A stretch of 64,000 nucleotides of DNA from Geomonas edaphica (GTDB taxonomy: Bacteria; Desulfobacterota; Desulfuromonadia; Geobacterales; Geobacteraceae): contig NZ_SSYB01000004.1 in NCBI RefSeq assembly GCF_004917075.1, positions 894,546 to 958,545 of the forward strand, read 5' to 3'. Made by a program: the position numbers and the translations under genes. Shown here in pieces: positions 18,359 through 25,628 of the stretch (position 1 is the stretch's first letter; the number at the start of each line of letters is the position of its first letter). The notes beneath the pieces were generated by a model, which was not told where the DNA came from, did not search any database, and was given only the letters and a program-made list of their open reading frames with translations.

Positions 18359-19018
18359 ATGCATAAGAAGATGAAGCTTTCCGACGCGGACCTCCTCTCG
18401 CTCTTCCAGGCCGACCCCGAGTTTCAGGCCGGCTTCACGCCGCGCCGCTACGACAGAAAAACCCTCATTTACTCGCCCTTCGAGGAGAAAAACCTCGTCT
18501 TCGTGGTGCGAAGCGGCAGGCTGCGCATCTACCTCGCCTACGAGGACAAGGAGTTCACCCTGGCCCTCCTGGAGAAGGGGGACGTCTTCAGTACGCACAC
18601 CCCCGCCTTCGTGCAGGCCCTCGAGGGGGCCGAGATCCTGGTCTGCAGCACGGCAACCTTCCGTGAGGCGCTGGCGCGCCGCCCCGAATTCTCCCTCACC
18701 ATGGTGAAGGTGCTGGGCGAACTGCTGCAGAGTTCCATCCAGACCATCGAGGGGCTCGCCTTCAAGGACGTCCGGCTGCGCCTGGTCGAGTTCCTGGTGG
18801 GAGCGGCGGCGGACCGTGGGCGCGTGACCCCGCAGGGGACCGTGGTGCAGCTAGGCCTCGGCACCGAGGACATCGCCCTCCTGGTCGGCACCACCCGCCA
18901 GACCATATCGCAGATCGTCAACGACTTCATCAAGGCAGACCTGTTGCAGAAGATCGACCGCAAGACCCTCCTCATCAAGGACCTCGACGCCTTCAAAGAG
19001 ATGAAAGAAATCCCCTGA
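18359..19018 (+). CDS. cooA: CooA-like CO-sensing transcription factor (CRP/FNR family)
   Basis: This 219-residue CRP/FNR-type regulator has a cyclic-nucleotide-binding-fold sensor domain (about 1-125), a long dimerization helix, and a C-terminal helix-turn-helix with [13 protein letters not shown], close to the GSSRQT recognition helix of CooA. H80 in GDVFSTH aligns with the proximal heme ligand His77 of Rhodospirillum CooA; the Cys75 that ligates oxidized heme there is a serine here (S78). GGAGGA eight bases before 18359 picks this start over the longer frame. It stands just upstream of the CO dehydrogenase genes, and a CooA-type palindrome lies between them, so it very likely activates that operon in response to CO. 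Heme binding itself is inferred. Confidence 0.82.
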   Translation: MHKKMKLSDADLLSLFQADPEFQAGFTPRRYDRKTLIYSPFEEKNLVFVVRSGRLRIYLAYEDKEFTLALLEKGDVFSTHTPAFVQALEGAEILVCSTATFREALARRPEFSLTMVKVLGELLQSSIQTIEGLAFKDVRLRLVEFLVGAAADRGRVTPQGTVVQLGLGTEDIALLVGTTRQTISQIVNDFIKADLLQKIDRKTLLIKDLDAFKEMKEIP

Positions 19019-19090
19019 TCCCGTCAGGCAGTTCCTTGCCGGAACCATCCAGTCGGTCCAGTTCCCGCCTAAGAAAGAAAAATCTCGAAT

Positions 19091-19106
19091 TGTCGGCTCC
19101 CCGACA
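19091..19106 (+). promoter_or_regulatory. CooA-type operator upstream of the CODH/hydrogenase operon
   Basis: TGTCGGCTCCCCGACA is a 16-bp palindrome with perfect 6-bp arms and matches the published CooA pattern TGTCA/G-N6-CGACA. TACATT at 19128-19133 can serve as the -10 element; a transcription start near 19140 would centre the operator at -41.5, the class II position. The operon start codon is at 19173. Confidence 0.78.
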
Positions 19107-19172
19107 GACCGCGCGTCATTTTTCCCCTACATTGCCTCCCATGCTGCAACTTGTCTGCAATGGGAGATCTCG

Positions 19173-20060
19173 ATGCACATCCAGGCAGAAGAAAATGCGA
19201 TAGTTCCGGTACGGCTGTTCCGCATCAACACCGGGTCCTGCAACGGCTGCGACGTCGAACTGGCGGTAACCTCGGCGGTGACCGAATTCGACGTGGAGCA
19301 ATTGGGCTGCCGCTACACGGAAGCGGCGCGCGAGGCGGACATCCTCCTCATCACCGGGCCGCTTACCGTCCGCGCCAGGGAAGAGGTGCTGCGGCTTTAC
19401 GCCGAGACGCCGCAGGACAAGGTAACTGTTGCGGTCGGTGTCTGCCCGGTGTCCGGGGGAGTTTTCCGCGACAGCTACGCCGTCGACGGTCCGCTCGAGC
19501 GCCACCTGCCGGTGGACGTCAATATCCCCGGCTGCCCGCCGCGCCCCCAGGCCCTCTTGGCGGGCATCGCAGAGGCGCTGGAACTGCGGCGTGCCCGCCG
19601 GGAGGGGGGGGCTCCGGTCCGGCGGGCGTTACCCGTCGACAACTTCCCCGCGCGCGGCAGGCTAAGTTACGACGCCGGCTCTTGCGTGGACTGCCGTATC
19701 TGCCGCCATGTCTGTGCCGCTGGCGCGATCCGCTTCGAAGAGGGAGAAACTGGCGTCAGCCTGACCCTCTGGCATAACAGCTGCGTTTTCTGCGGCCTGT
19801 GCAGCCACTACTGCCCCACCGGCGCCCTCTCCGTTACCGGCGACTGGCGCCTCGACCACCCCGCCGCTGACGCTTTCCGCCAAGTCGAGCGGGGCGAGGT
19901 TCCCTACGCACCCTGCGTCGGCTGCGGCGAGCCCATCATCCCGGCCGCCCCGCAGCTCCTGCATGCCGCCTTCCGCCGCCCCAACCCCGACATCGAACGA
20001 CTGAAAAGCCTCTGCCCGGCCTGCCGGCAACAGATGAGCATAGGAGTGCCCAGACGATGA
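19173..20060 (+). CDS. Hydrogenase small subunit (NuoB/CooL-like) fused to 2[4Fe-4S] ferredoxin (CooX-like)
   Basis: A 295-residue fusion. Residues 1-140 are the NuoB/hydrogenase small-subunit module with the proximal-cluster cysteines in SCNGCDVE (C23, C26), VGVCPVSGG and IPGCPPRP. Residues about 160-225 hold two ferredoxin motifs, CVDCRICRHVC and CVFCGLCSHYC. The tail adds two more CxxC pairs (PCVGCGEP and LCPACRQQ), a zinc-ribbon-like ending also known in HycF/HyfH-type proteins. In Rhodospirillum these functions are the separate CooL and CooX. It should pass electrons from CooF to the [NiFe] subunit. GGGAG precedes the ATG, and its stop overlaps the next gene by 4 bp. Confidence 0.83.
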   Translation: MHIQAEENAIVPVRLFRINTGSCNGCDVELAVTSAVTEFDVEQLGCRYTEAAREADILLITGPLTVRAREEVLRLYAETPQDKVTVAVGVCPVSGGVFRDSYAVDGPLERHLPVDVNIPGCPPRPQALLAGIAEALELRRARREGGAPVRRALPVDNFPARGRLSYDAGSCVDCRICRHVCAAGAIRFEEGETGVSLTLWHNSCVFCGLCSHYCPTGALSVTGDWRLDHPAADAFRQVERGEVPYAPCVGCGEPIIPAAPQLLHAAFRRPNPDIERLKSLCPACRQQMSIGVPRR

Positions 20061-20647
20061 GCGATTGCATCAACCTGACAAGCGAAATACGGGAGAGGGG
20101 GCCTGGAGGGGGGGGGAGGGATGGTTTTGAAGCTTGCGTTGCAGCCGCCCTGGTTTGTGCCGCCGGCGAGGAAACCGAGGTGCTGTGGTGCCAGGACCGC
20201 AAGGGGGTGCTGACCGGCTGGTGCCGCCTCCCCTCCGGCGGGTCCCTGCTACCGGCGGCGCGCGCCGTGGCAGAACTCGACGGCCGGCTCGCCATGGTGA
20301 CGGCCTACCTGCCGGAACGGGCCCGGGAGAAGGGCGAGCGCGAGATCGCCTACCACTTCGACCTGGACGGTGCCACGCTGACTCTCACCGTCATTCTCCC
20401 GCTTCAGTGGGCGCGTGTTCCCTCTCTTACCGCCATCTTCCGCAACTGCGACTGGCAGGAGCGGGAGTTGATGGAACTGTACGACGTGCAGGTGGTGGGG
20501 CATCCCGACCCGAGGCGCCTGTTCCTCGATCACTCGCTACCCCACGCCCCCTTCGAGCGCCTGGTGCCGTATTCCACTTTCACCAACGCGGCAACCGGCA
20601 AGGTGCTTTGGGACAAGGTTCTTGCCGGCGAACGGGAGGAGCCATGA
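20057..20647 (+). CDS. NuoC-like hydrogenase subunit (CooU-like)
   Basis: The protein has 196 residues. The C-terminal half matches the 30-kDa complex I subunit fold: NCDWQERELMELYDV followed by GHPDPRRLFLD is the family hallmark (usually E-R-E-x3-D-x-F/Y-G then GHPDLRRI). The first 40 residues include a glycine-rich stretch of low complexity coded by a G-tract. It links small and large subunits in group 4 hydrogenases and has no cofactor of its own. ATGA overlaps join it to both neighbouring genes, so it is co-translated with the small-subunit fusion and the large subunit. Confidence 0.82.
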   Translation: MSDCINLTSEIRERGPGGGGRDGFEACVAAALVCAAGEETEVLWCQDRKGVLTGWCRLPSGGSLLPAARAVAELDGRLAMVTAYLPERAREKGEREIAYHFDLDGATLTLTVILPLQWARVPSLTAIFRNCDWQERELMELYDVQVVGHPDPRRLFLDHSLPHAPFERLVPYSTFTNAATGKVLWDKVLAGEREEP

Positions 20648-21726
20648 GCACGAAACTCATCGAACTCGGGCCGCATCAGCTCGCCCTGGAGGAGCCGATG
20701 TACTTCCGGGTGAAGCTGGAAGGGGACCGGGTCGCCGACCTGGACGTACTCCCCGGGCAGGTGCACCGCGGCATGGAGCACCTGGTGATGCGCCGCAACT
20801 TCTACCAGAACATCACCCTGCTGGAGCGCCTCTGCTCCCTTTGCTCCAACAGTCATCCGAGTACCTTCTGCGCGGCGGTCGAGGAGGTGGCCGGCATCAC
20901 GATTCCCGAGCGGGCCGAGTACCTGCGCGCCGTGGCGGACGAGATCAAGCGCATCGCCTCGCACCTCTTCTGCTGCGCGGTGCAGGCGAACGTGATCGGG
21001 GAAACCGCGCTCTTTAGGCGCGTCATGGAGGTCCGCGAGATCATGCAGCGCGCCAAGGAGGCTATCTACGGCAACCGGATGGACCTGGCGGCAAACGTGA
21101 TCGGCGGCGTGCGCTACGACCTGAGCGTCGAGGGGGCCGCCTACCTCGCGCGGCAGATGGAGGCGATGAAACAGCCGCTGGACGAGCTCTACCTGCAATA
21201 CAGTAACAACCCGGCACTCCTCGTGCGCATGGCCGGGGTCGGGGTGCTGCCGCGCGCGGCGGCGCGGGAGTACGCCGTCGTGGGGCCGGTGGCGCGTGGC
21301 TGCGGCATCGACTACGACGTGCGCAAGAAGAGTCCATACGGCGCTTACGACCGGCTGGAGTTCGAGGTCGCCGTGCAGGAGGGGGGGGACGTCCGGGCAC
21401 GTAACCTGGTGCGTCTTGCCGAGGCGCGCCAGTCGGTGTCTCTCATCGAGCAGTGCCTGGCGCAGCTCCCGGCCGGGCCGCTTTGCGCCGACACCCTCCC
21501 CGAGATCCCGGCGGGGGAGGCGATCGCCAAGTCCGAGGCGCCGCGCGGCGAGCTCATGTACTACCTGAGGACGGACGGTTCGGACATGCCGGTGCGTCTC
21601 AAGTGGCGCGTCCCTTCCTACATGAACTGGGACGCCCTGAAGGTGATGCTGAAGGGGGAGCCGGTTGCTAACATCCCGCTCATCGTGAACAGCATCGATC
21701 CCTGCATCGCCTGCACGGACCGCTAG
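20644..21726 (+). CDS. [NiFe]-hydrogenase large subunit, group 4 (CooH/NuoD-like)
   Basis: A 360-residue NuoD/HycE-family protein. Both nickel-binding pairs are present: C64/C67 in LCSLCSNSH and C354/C357 in DPCIACTDR, so this is a hydrogenase rather than a complex I subunit, which lacks them. The chain ends at R360, three residues after the last cysteine, so there is no C-terminal extension for a maturation protease. Rhodospirillum CooH is also described as lacking one. Start: ATG in an ATGA overlap with the NuoC-like gene; the longer open frame from 20134 is an artefact. hypA follows after 10 bp. It should make H2 from protons with electrons from CO oxidation, or run in reverse. Confidence 0.87.
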   Translation: MSTKLIELGPHQLALEEPMYFRVKLEGDRVADLDVLPGQVHRGMEHLVMRRNFYQNITLLERLCSLCSNSHPSTFCAAVEEVAGITIPERAEYLRAVADEIKRIASHLFCCAVQANVIGETALFRRVMEVREIMQRAKEAIYGNRMDLAANVIGGVRYDLSVEGAAYLARQMEAMKQPLDELYLQYSNNPALLVRMAGVGVLPRAAAREYAVVGPVARGCGIDYDVRKKSPYGAYDRLEFEVAVQEGGDVRARNLVRLAEARQSVSLIEQCLAQLPAGPLCADTLPEIPAGEAIAKSEAPRGELMYYLRTDGSDMPVRLKWRVPSYMNWDALKVMLKGEPVANIPLIVNSIDPCIACTDR

Positions 21727-21736
21727 GGGGCGCGCC

Positions 21737-22096
21737 ATGCACGAGATCACCCTCGTTACAGGTCTTTTCGAGATCATCAAGGAGCAGGTGGCGGCGCGCG
21801 GCATCGAGTCCATCTCGAAGGTGCGCCTGAAGGTGGGAGAGCTCGCCGCGGTGGAGCCGATGACACTTACCGCCTGCTTCGAGGTGGTGGCAGAGGGGAC
21901 GGTGGCCCAAGGGGCACGGCTGGAGATCGAGGAGGTGCCGCTCACCGGACGCTGTCGCGGCTGCGGCGCGGACTTCAGGATCGCAGATTTCAACTTTACC
22001 TGTCCGTCCTGCGCATCGGGCGATGTCGCGATGACCGGCGGCAGGGAACTGTATGTGGAGAGTTTGGAGGCAGTATGCAAAGGAGACCATCAATGA
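21737..22096 (+). CDS. hypA: Hydrogenase nickel incorporation protein HypA
   Basis: The 119-residue protein starts MHEITL; the N-terminal Met and His2 are the nickel ligands of HypA. Two CxxC pairs (CRGCGADF and CPSCASG) form the zinc site. With HypB it delivers nickel to the hydrogenase large subunit. Its place inside the operon, between the large subunit and cooF as in other CO-hydrogenase clusters, suggests service to this enzyme; the other hyp genes must lie elsewhere. GGGGG six bases upstream serves as the ribosome-binding site, and its stop overlaps the start of cooF. Confidence 0.93.
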   Translation: MHEITLVTGLFEIIKEQVAARGIESISKVRLKVGELAAVEPMTLTACFEVVAEGTVAQGARLEIEEVPLTGRCRGCGADFRIADFNFTCPSCASGDVAMTGGRELYVESLEAVCKGDHQ

Positions 22097-22659
22097 AGCG
22101 ACAACGTGAAAATGCCATCGTCTTTGCCGACCCGGAGCGCTGTCTTGGCTGCCACGGCTGCGAACTGGCCTGTGCGGTGGCCCATTCCGGCACCGGTCTG
22201 CACCAGGCGGCGCTCGCCGGGCTGACCCTGAGGCCGCGTAACCGCGTGGTGGCGGCGGGCGGGGTGATGATGCCGGTGCAGTGCCGCCAGTGTGAGGATG
22301 CACCTTGTGCCGCGGCGTGCCCCACCGGGGCGATGCTGCAGGAGAGCGGACAGGTCGGGGTGCGTGAGAAGAACTGCGTCGGTTGCAAGGTCTGCGTCAT
22401 GGTCTGTCCCTTCGGCGCCATCAGCGTGAAACACGAGGGGGGCGATCCCGAGAGCTGCCGCACCAACGGCGGGATCGCGCGCAAGTGCGACCTCTGCGCC
22501 GGCACCGGGCGCGAGCTGCCGGCCTGCGTCGAGGCGTGCCCAACCAAGGCACTCTCGCTCGTCGACCTGGAAGAGTACCGTCAGACCCTTATCGAGGCTC
22601 GGGCCGCCGAGCTGGCCCAATCGCTCCAACATTTCAAATCAAGGAAGGCAAGGATATGA
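22093..22659 (+). CDS. cooF: CooF-like iron-sulfur electron transfer protein
   Basis: A 188-residue polyferredoxin with four cysteine clusters: CLGCHGCELAC, CRQCEDAPCAAAC, CVGCKVCVMVC and CDLC...CVEAC. This is the HycB/CooF pattern of four [4Fe-4S] centres. CooF accepts electrons from CO dehydrogenase and hands them to the hydrogenase or to other acceptors. The start at 22093 is favoured over 22075 because AGGAG lies eight bases upstream and the ATG overlaps the hypA stop. The cooS ATG overlaps its own stop, so the pair is tightly coupled. Confidence 0.92.
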   Translation: MKRQRENAIVFADPERCLGCHGCELACAVAHSGTGLHQAALAGLTLRPRNRVVAAGGVMMPVQCRQCEDAPCAAACPTGAMLQESGQVGVREKNCVGCKVCVMVCPFGAISVKHEGGDPESCRTNGGIARKCDLCAGTGRELPACVEACPTKALSLVDLEEYRQTLIEARAAELAQSLQHFKSRKARI

Positions 22660-24563
22660 CCATGAAGCTCAGCACCGATCCGTCCGCGGCGACCCTGTTG
22701 CCCATCGCGAAAAAAGAAGGCATCACCACCGTCTGGGACCGTCACCGCGCCATGCAGCCGCAGTGCGGCTTCGGCCAGTTGGGTGTCTGTTGCCGCATCT
22801 GCTGGAAAGGACCATGCCGCGTCGACCCCTTCGGGGACGGCCCCCAGCGCGGCATCTGCGGCGCCGATGCCGACACCATCGTGGCGAGGAACGTGATCCG
22901 CATGATCGCCGCTGGCGCGGCGGGACACTCCGAGCACGGCCGCCACGTGGCGCTCGCCCTGCAGGGGGTGGCGGAGGGGAGGCTTCCCGCCTACCAAATC
23001 CGCGACGAGGCGAAGCTGCGCGCGGTCGCGGCGAAGCTCGACATCTGCACCGAGGGTGAGGACATCCCGGCCATCGCCGCCGCGGTGGCGAAGGCGACAC
23101 TCGAGGACTTCCAGAACCAGGACCACGACGTCCCCTGCAACTGGATCGAGGCGACCCTCACCAAGAAGCGCCTGGAGCGGCTGCAGGCCCTGCACGTCCT
23201 GCCGCACAACATCGATGCGGTGATCACGCAGATCATGGGACGCACCCTGGTCGGCTGCGATGCCGACCCGGTGAACCTGATCCTCGGCGGGATCAAGGGG
23301 GCGCTCGCCGACTTTAACGGCATGTGCCTTGCCACCGAGCTCTCCGACGCCCTCTTCGGCGCTCCCGCTCCGGTGGTGACCGCGGCGAACCTCGGCGTCA
23401 TCAAGCCGGATGCGGTCAACATCGCGGTGCATGGCCACAACCCGCTTTTGAGCGAGGTGGTCTGCGAGGTGGCGGGGCAGATGGACGAGGAGGCCAGAAA
23501 GGCCGGTGCGAAGGAGGGCATCAACATCGTCGGCATCTGCTGCACCGGCAACGAGGTGATGGTGCGCCACGGCATTCCGCTCGCGGCGAACTACCTCTCC
23601 CAGGAGCTTGCGCTCGTCACCGGCGCGGTGGACGCCATGGTGGTCGACGTGCAGTGCATCATGCCCTCGGTGAGCGAGATCGGCGCCTGCTTCCACACCG
23701 CGGTGATCACCACCATGGCGGAAAACAAGATCCCCGGTGCGACCCACGTCGACTTCAAGGAGGAGACCGCCCTGGAGAACGCGCGCCGCATCGTCGCCAC
23801 CGCCATCGATGCTTACAAGCGGCGCGACCCGCGCCGGGTGAACATCCCGGACTTCAAGCAGACCGCCATAGTCGGTTTCGGCGTCGAGTCCGTGCTTGCC
23901 GCGCTGGCCACCTTGAACGCAGAAGACCCGCTCCAGCCGCTCATCGAGAACATCGCCAACGGCAACATCCGCGGCATCGCGCTCTTCGCAGGATGCAACT
24001 CGACCCAGGTGGCCCAGGACAGCAGCTTTGTCACCATGGCGAAGAAGCTCGCCGCCAACAACGTGCTTATGCTCGCCACCGGTTGCGGCGCCGGGTCCTT
24101 CGCGAAGCACGGCCTGATGACCCAGGAGGCGACGCTCGAGTACGCGGGCGAGTCGCTGAAGGCTGTCCTGACCGCGATCGGCACCTCCGCCGGTCTGAAC
24201 GGGCCGTTGCCGCTCGTTCTGCACATGGGCTCCTGCGTGGACAACAGCCGCGCCGTCCAGGTGGCCGTGGCGGTCGCCGACAAGCTCGGCGTCGATCTCG
24301 ATCAGCTTCCCCTCGTTGCCTCGGCGCCCGAGGCGATGTCGGAGAAGGCGGTCGCCATCGGCACCTGGAGCGTTGCCCTCGGCATCCCGACCCACCTGGG
24401 CACCATGCCGCAGGTGACCGGATCGGCAAAGGTGACCGAACTCCTCACCCAGACTGCGAAGGATCTGCTGGGAGGTTACTTCCTGGTCGAGCTCGACCCG
24501 GAGGTCGCGGCGGATAAGCTCCTGGAGGTGATCGAGGAGCGCAGGAAGGGCCTGGGAATTTAA
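22656..24563 (+). CDS. cooS: Anaerobic Ni,Fe carbon monoxide dehydrogenase catalytic subunit
   Basis: This 635-residue enzyme oxidizes CO to CO2 with two electrons and two protons. The N-terminal cysteines fit the CODH-II pattern with an offset of two: C37 and C45 for the D cluster shared across the dimer, and C46, C49, C54, C68 for the B cluster. The C-cluster ligands are visible as the His in AVHGHN and cysteines in CCTGNE, DVQCIM, FAGCNST, ATGCGAG and MGSCVDN. All expected ligands are present, so the enzyme should be active. AAGGAAGG precedes the ATG, which overlaps the cooF stop. A 157-bp gap with a GC-rich hairpin separates it from cooC. Confidence 0.97.
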   Translation: MTMKLSTDPSAATLLPIAKKEGITTVWDRHRAMQPQCGFGQLGVCCRICWKGPCRVDPFGDGPQRGICGADADTIVARNVIRMIAAGAAGHSEHGRHVALALQGVAEGRLPAYQIRDEAKLRAVAAKLDICTEGEDIPAIAAAVAKATLEDFQNQDHDVPCNWIEATLTKKRLERLQALHVLPHNIDAVITQIMGRTLVGCDADPVNLILGGIKGALADFNGMCLATELSDALFGAPAPVVTAANLGVIKPDAVNIAVHGHNPLLSEVVCEVAGQMDEEARKAGAKEGINIVGICCTGNEVMVRHGIPLAANYLSQELALVTGAVDAMVVDVQCIMPSVSEIGACFHTAVITTMAENKIPGATHVDFKEETALENARRIVATAIDAYKRRDPRRVNIPDFKQTAIVGFGVESVLAALATLNAEDPLQPLIENIANGNIRGIALFAGCNSTQVAQDSSFVTMAKKLAANNVLMLATGCGAGSFAKHGLMTQEATLEYAGESLKAVLTAIGTSAGLNGPLPLVLHMGSCVDNSRAVQVAVAVADKLGVDLDQLPLVASAPEAMSEKAVAIGTWSVALGIPTHLGTMPQVTGSAKVTELLTQTAKDLLGGYFLVELDPEVAADKLLEVIEERRKGLGI

Positions 24564-24585
24564 CGGAATAGGGGCCGACGGCTCC

Positions 24586-24677
24586 TCCCCCCGGAGGGGG
24601 GAGGTTGGGAGGGGGGGAGGGGGGGAGGTCGAGCGAGCTGCTGTGCTCCCCCCTCCCTAACCCTCCCCCTCCGGGGG
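24586..24677. repeat. GC-rich imperfect inverted repeat between cooS and cooC
   Basis: Two arms of about 33 bp, made almost only of G or C tracts (left arm near 24586-24620, right arm near 24645-24677), are imperfect reverse complements and would form a long hairpin in the transcript. A shorter C-tract/G-tract sequence of similar style occurs near 30342-30380, so this may be a dispersed palindromic element. It may attenuate or stabilize the operon mRNA. Confidence 0.65.
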
Positions 24678-24720
24678 CGGGGACGTGGACCAGGGCAAAA
24701 AACAATGGAGTAGGAAAATT

Positions 24721-25614
24721 ATGTGTGATCACCATAACCACGCTCACGACCACCACCATGACCACGACCATGATCATCATCACGACCATCACCACCCCCA
24801 TCTCCACGCTGTCCCGCAGCGCGGACCGGGGCTGAAGATCGCCATCACCGGCAAGGGGGGCGTCGGGAAGACCACCTTCACGAGCCTCCTCTGCCGCGCC
24901 TTTACCGACGACGGCGGCCGTGTGCTGGCCGTCGACGCCGATCCCGACGCCAACCTGGCCGCGGCGCTCGGCATCCCGGCGGAAAGTGCGGCGGACCTCC
25001 AGCCGGTGGCGCGCATGAAGGAGCTCGCCGAGGAGCGCACCGGCGCAAGCGGCGGCTACGGCTCCTTTTTCAAGCTGAATCCGAAGGTGAGCGACCTTCC
25101 GGAGCAGTTCTGCCTGGAGCACGACGGGGTCCGTTTCCTCTGGATGGGGACGCTGGAGCAGGGGGGGAGCGGCTGTGCATGCCCGGAAAGCACTCTGGTG
25201 AAGCGCCTCATGGGGCACCTTCTCCTAGAGCGTGACGAGGTGGTCATCATGGACATGGAGGCGGGGCTCGAGCATCTGGGACGCCGCACCGCCGAAGCGG
25301 TGGACGCGCTGGTGGTCGTGGTGGAGCCGGGGCAGCGCAGCCTCCAGACGGCGCACCAGATCGTGAAGCTTGCCGGGGACCTCTGCATCGAGGAGGTTTT
25401 CGTGGTGGGAAGCAAGGTGCGCGACGCGGAGGACCTGCGCCTCATCGAAGCGGCGATACCGGCGGACCGTTTGCTCGGGAGTATCGCCTTCTGCGAGGAG
25501 GTGCGGCGTGCCGACCGGGAGAACGTCGCTCCCGACCGTTTGAGCCCGCAAGCGCTCCGGGAGGTGCGTGAGATAAAGAACCGCCTGCTGGAAAGGCACG
25601 GGAAGTCGGCGTAG
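24721..25614 (+). CDS. cooC: CooC-type nickel insertion ATPase with histidine-rich N-terminal tail
   Basis: This 297-residue MinD/ParA-type P-loop ATPase has GKGGVGKTT at residues 44-52, and the VDADPDANL and CxC region (SGCACPES, the dimer nickel site of CooC) are present. It inserts nickel into the CODH C cluster. The first 29 residues contain 17 histidines plus aspartates and one cysteine, a likely nickel store comparable to the separate CooJ protein or the His-rich HypB tail. The ATG at 24721 has AGGA six bases upstream; an in-frame GTG at 24685 would only add 12 residues. It is convergent with the kinase gene downstream, with a 14-bp gap. Confidence 0.92.
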   Translation: MCDHHNHAHDHHHDHDHDHHHDHHHPHLHAVPQRGPGLKIAITGKGGVGKTTFTSLLCRAFTDDGGRVLAVDADPDANLAAALGIPAESAADLQPVARMKELAEERTGASGGYGSFFKLNPKVSDLPEQFCLEHDGVRFLWMGTLEQGGSGCACPESTLVKRLMGHLLLERDEVVIMDMEAGLEHLGRRTAEAVDALVVVVEPGQRSLQTAHQIVKLAGDLCIEEVFVVGSKVRDAEDLRLIEAAIPADRLLGSIAFCEEVRRADRENVAPDRLSPQALREVREIKNRLLERHGKSA

Positions 25615-25628
25615 CTCTCAAGTCGGGA

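Noticed and set aside
20134-20643. Extended N-terminus of the hydrogenase large subunit
   Set aside because: This part is the out-of-frame NuoC-like gene; the ATGA overlap at 20644 gives the true start.
22581-24395. 604-codon open frame antisense to cooS
   Set aside because: The sense strand encodes all CODH metal ligands; the antisense product is compositionally biased without recognisable domains.
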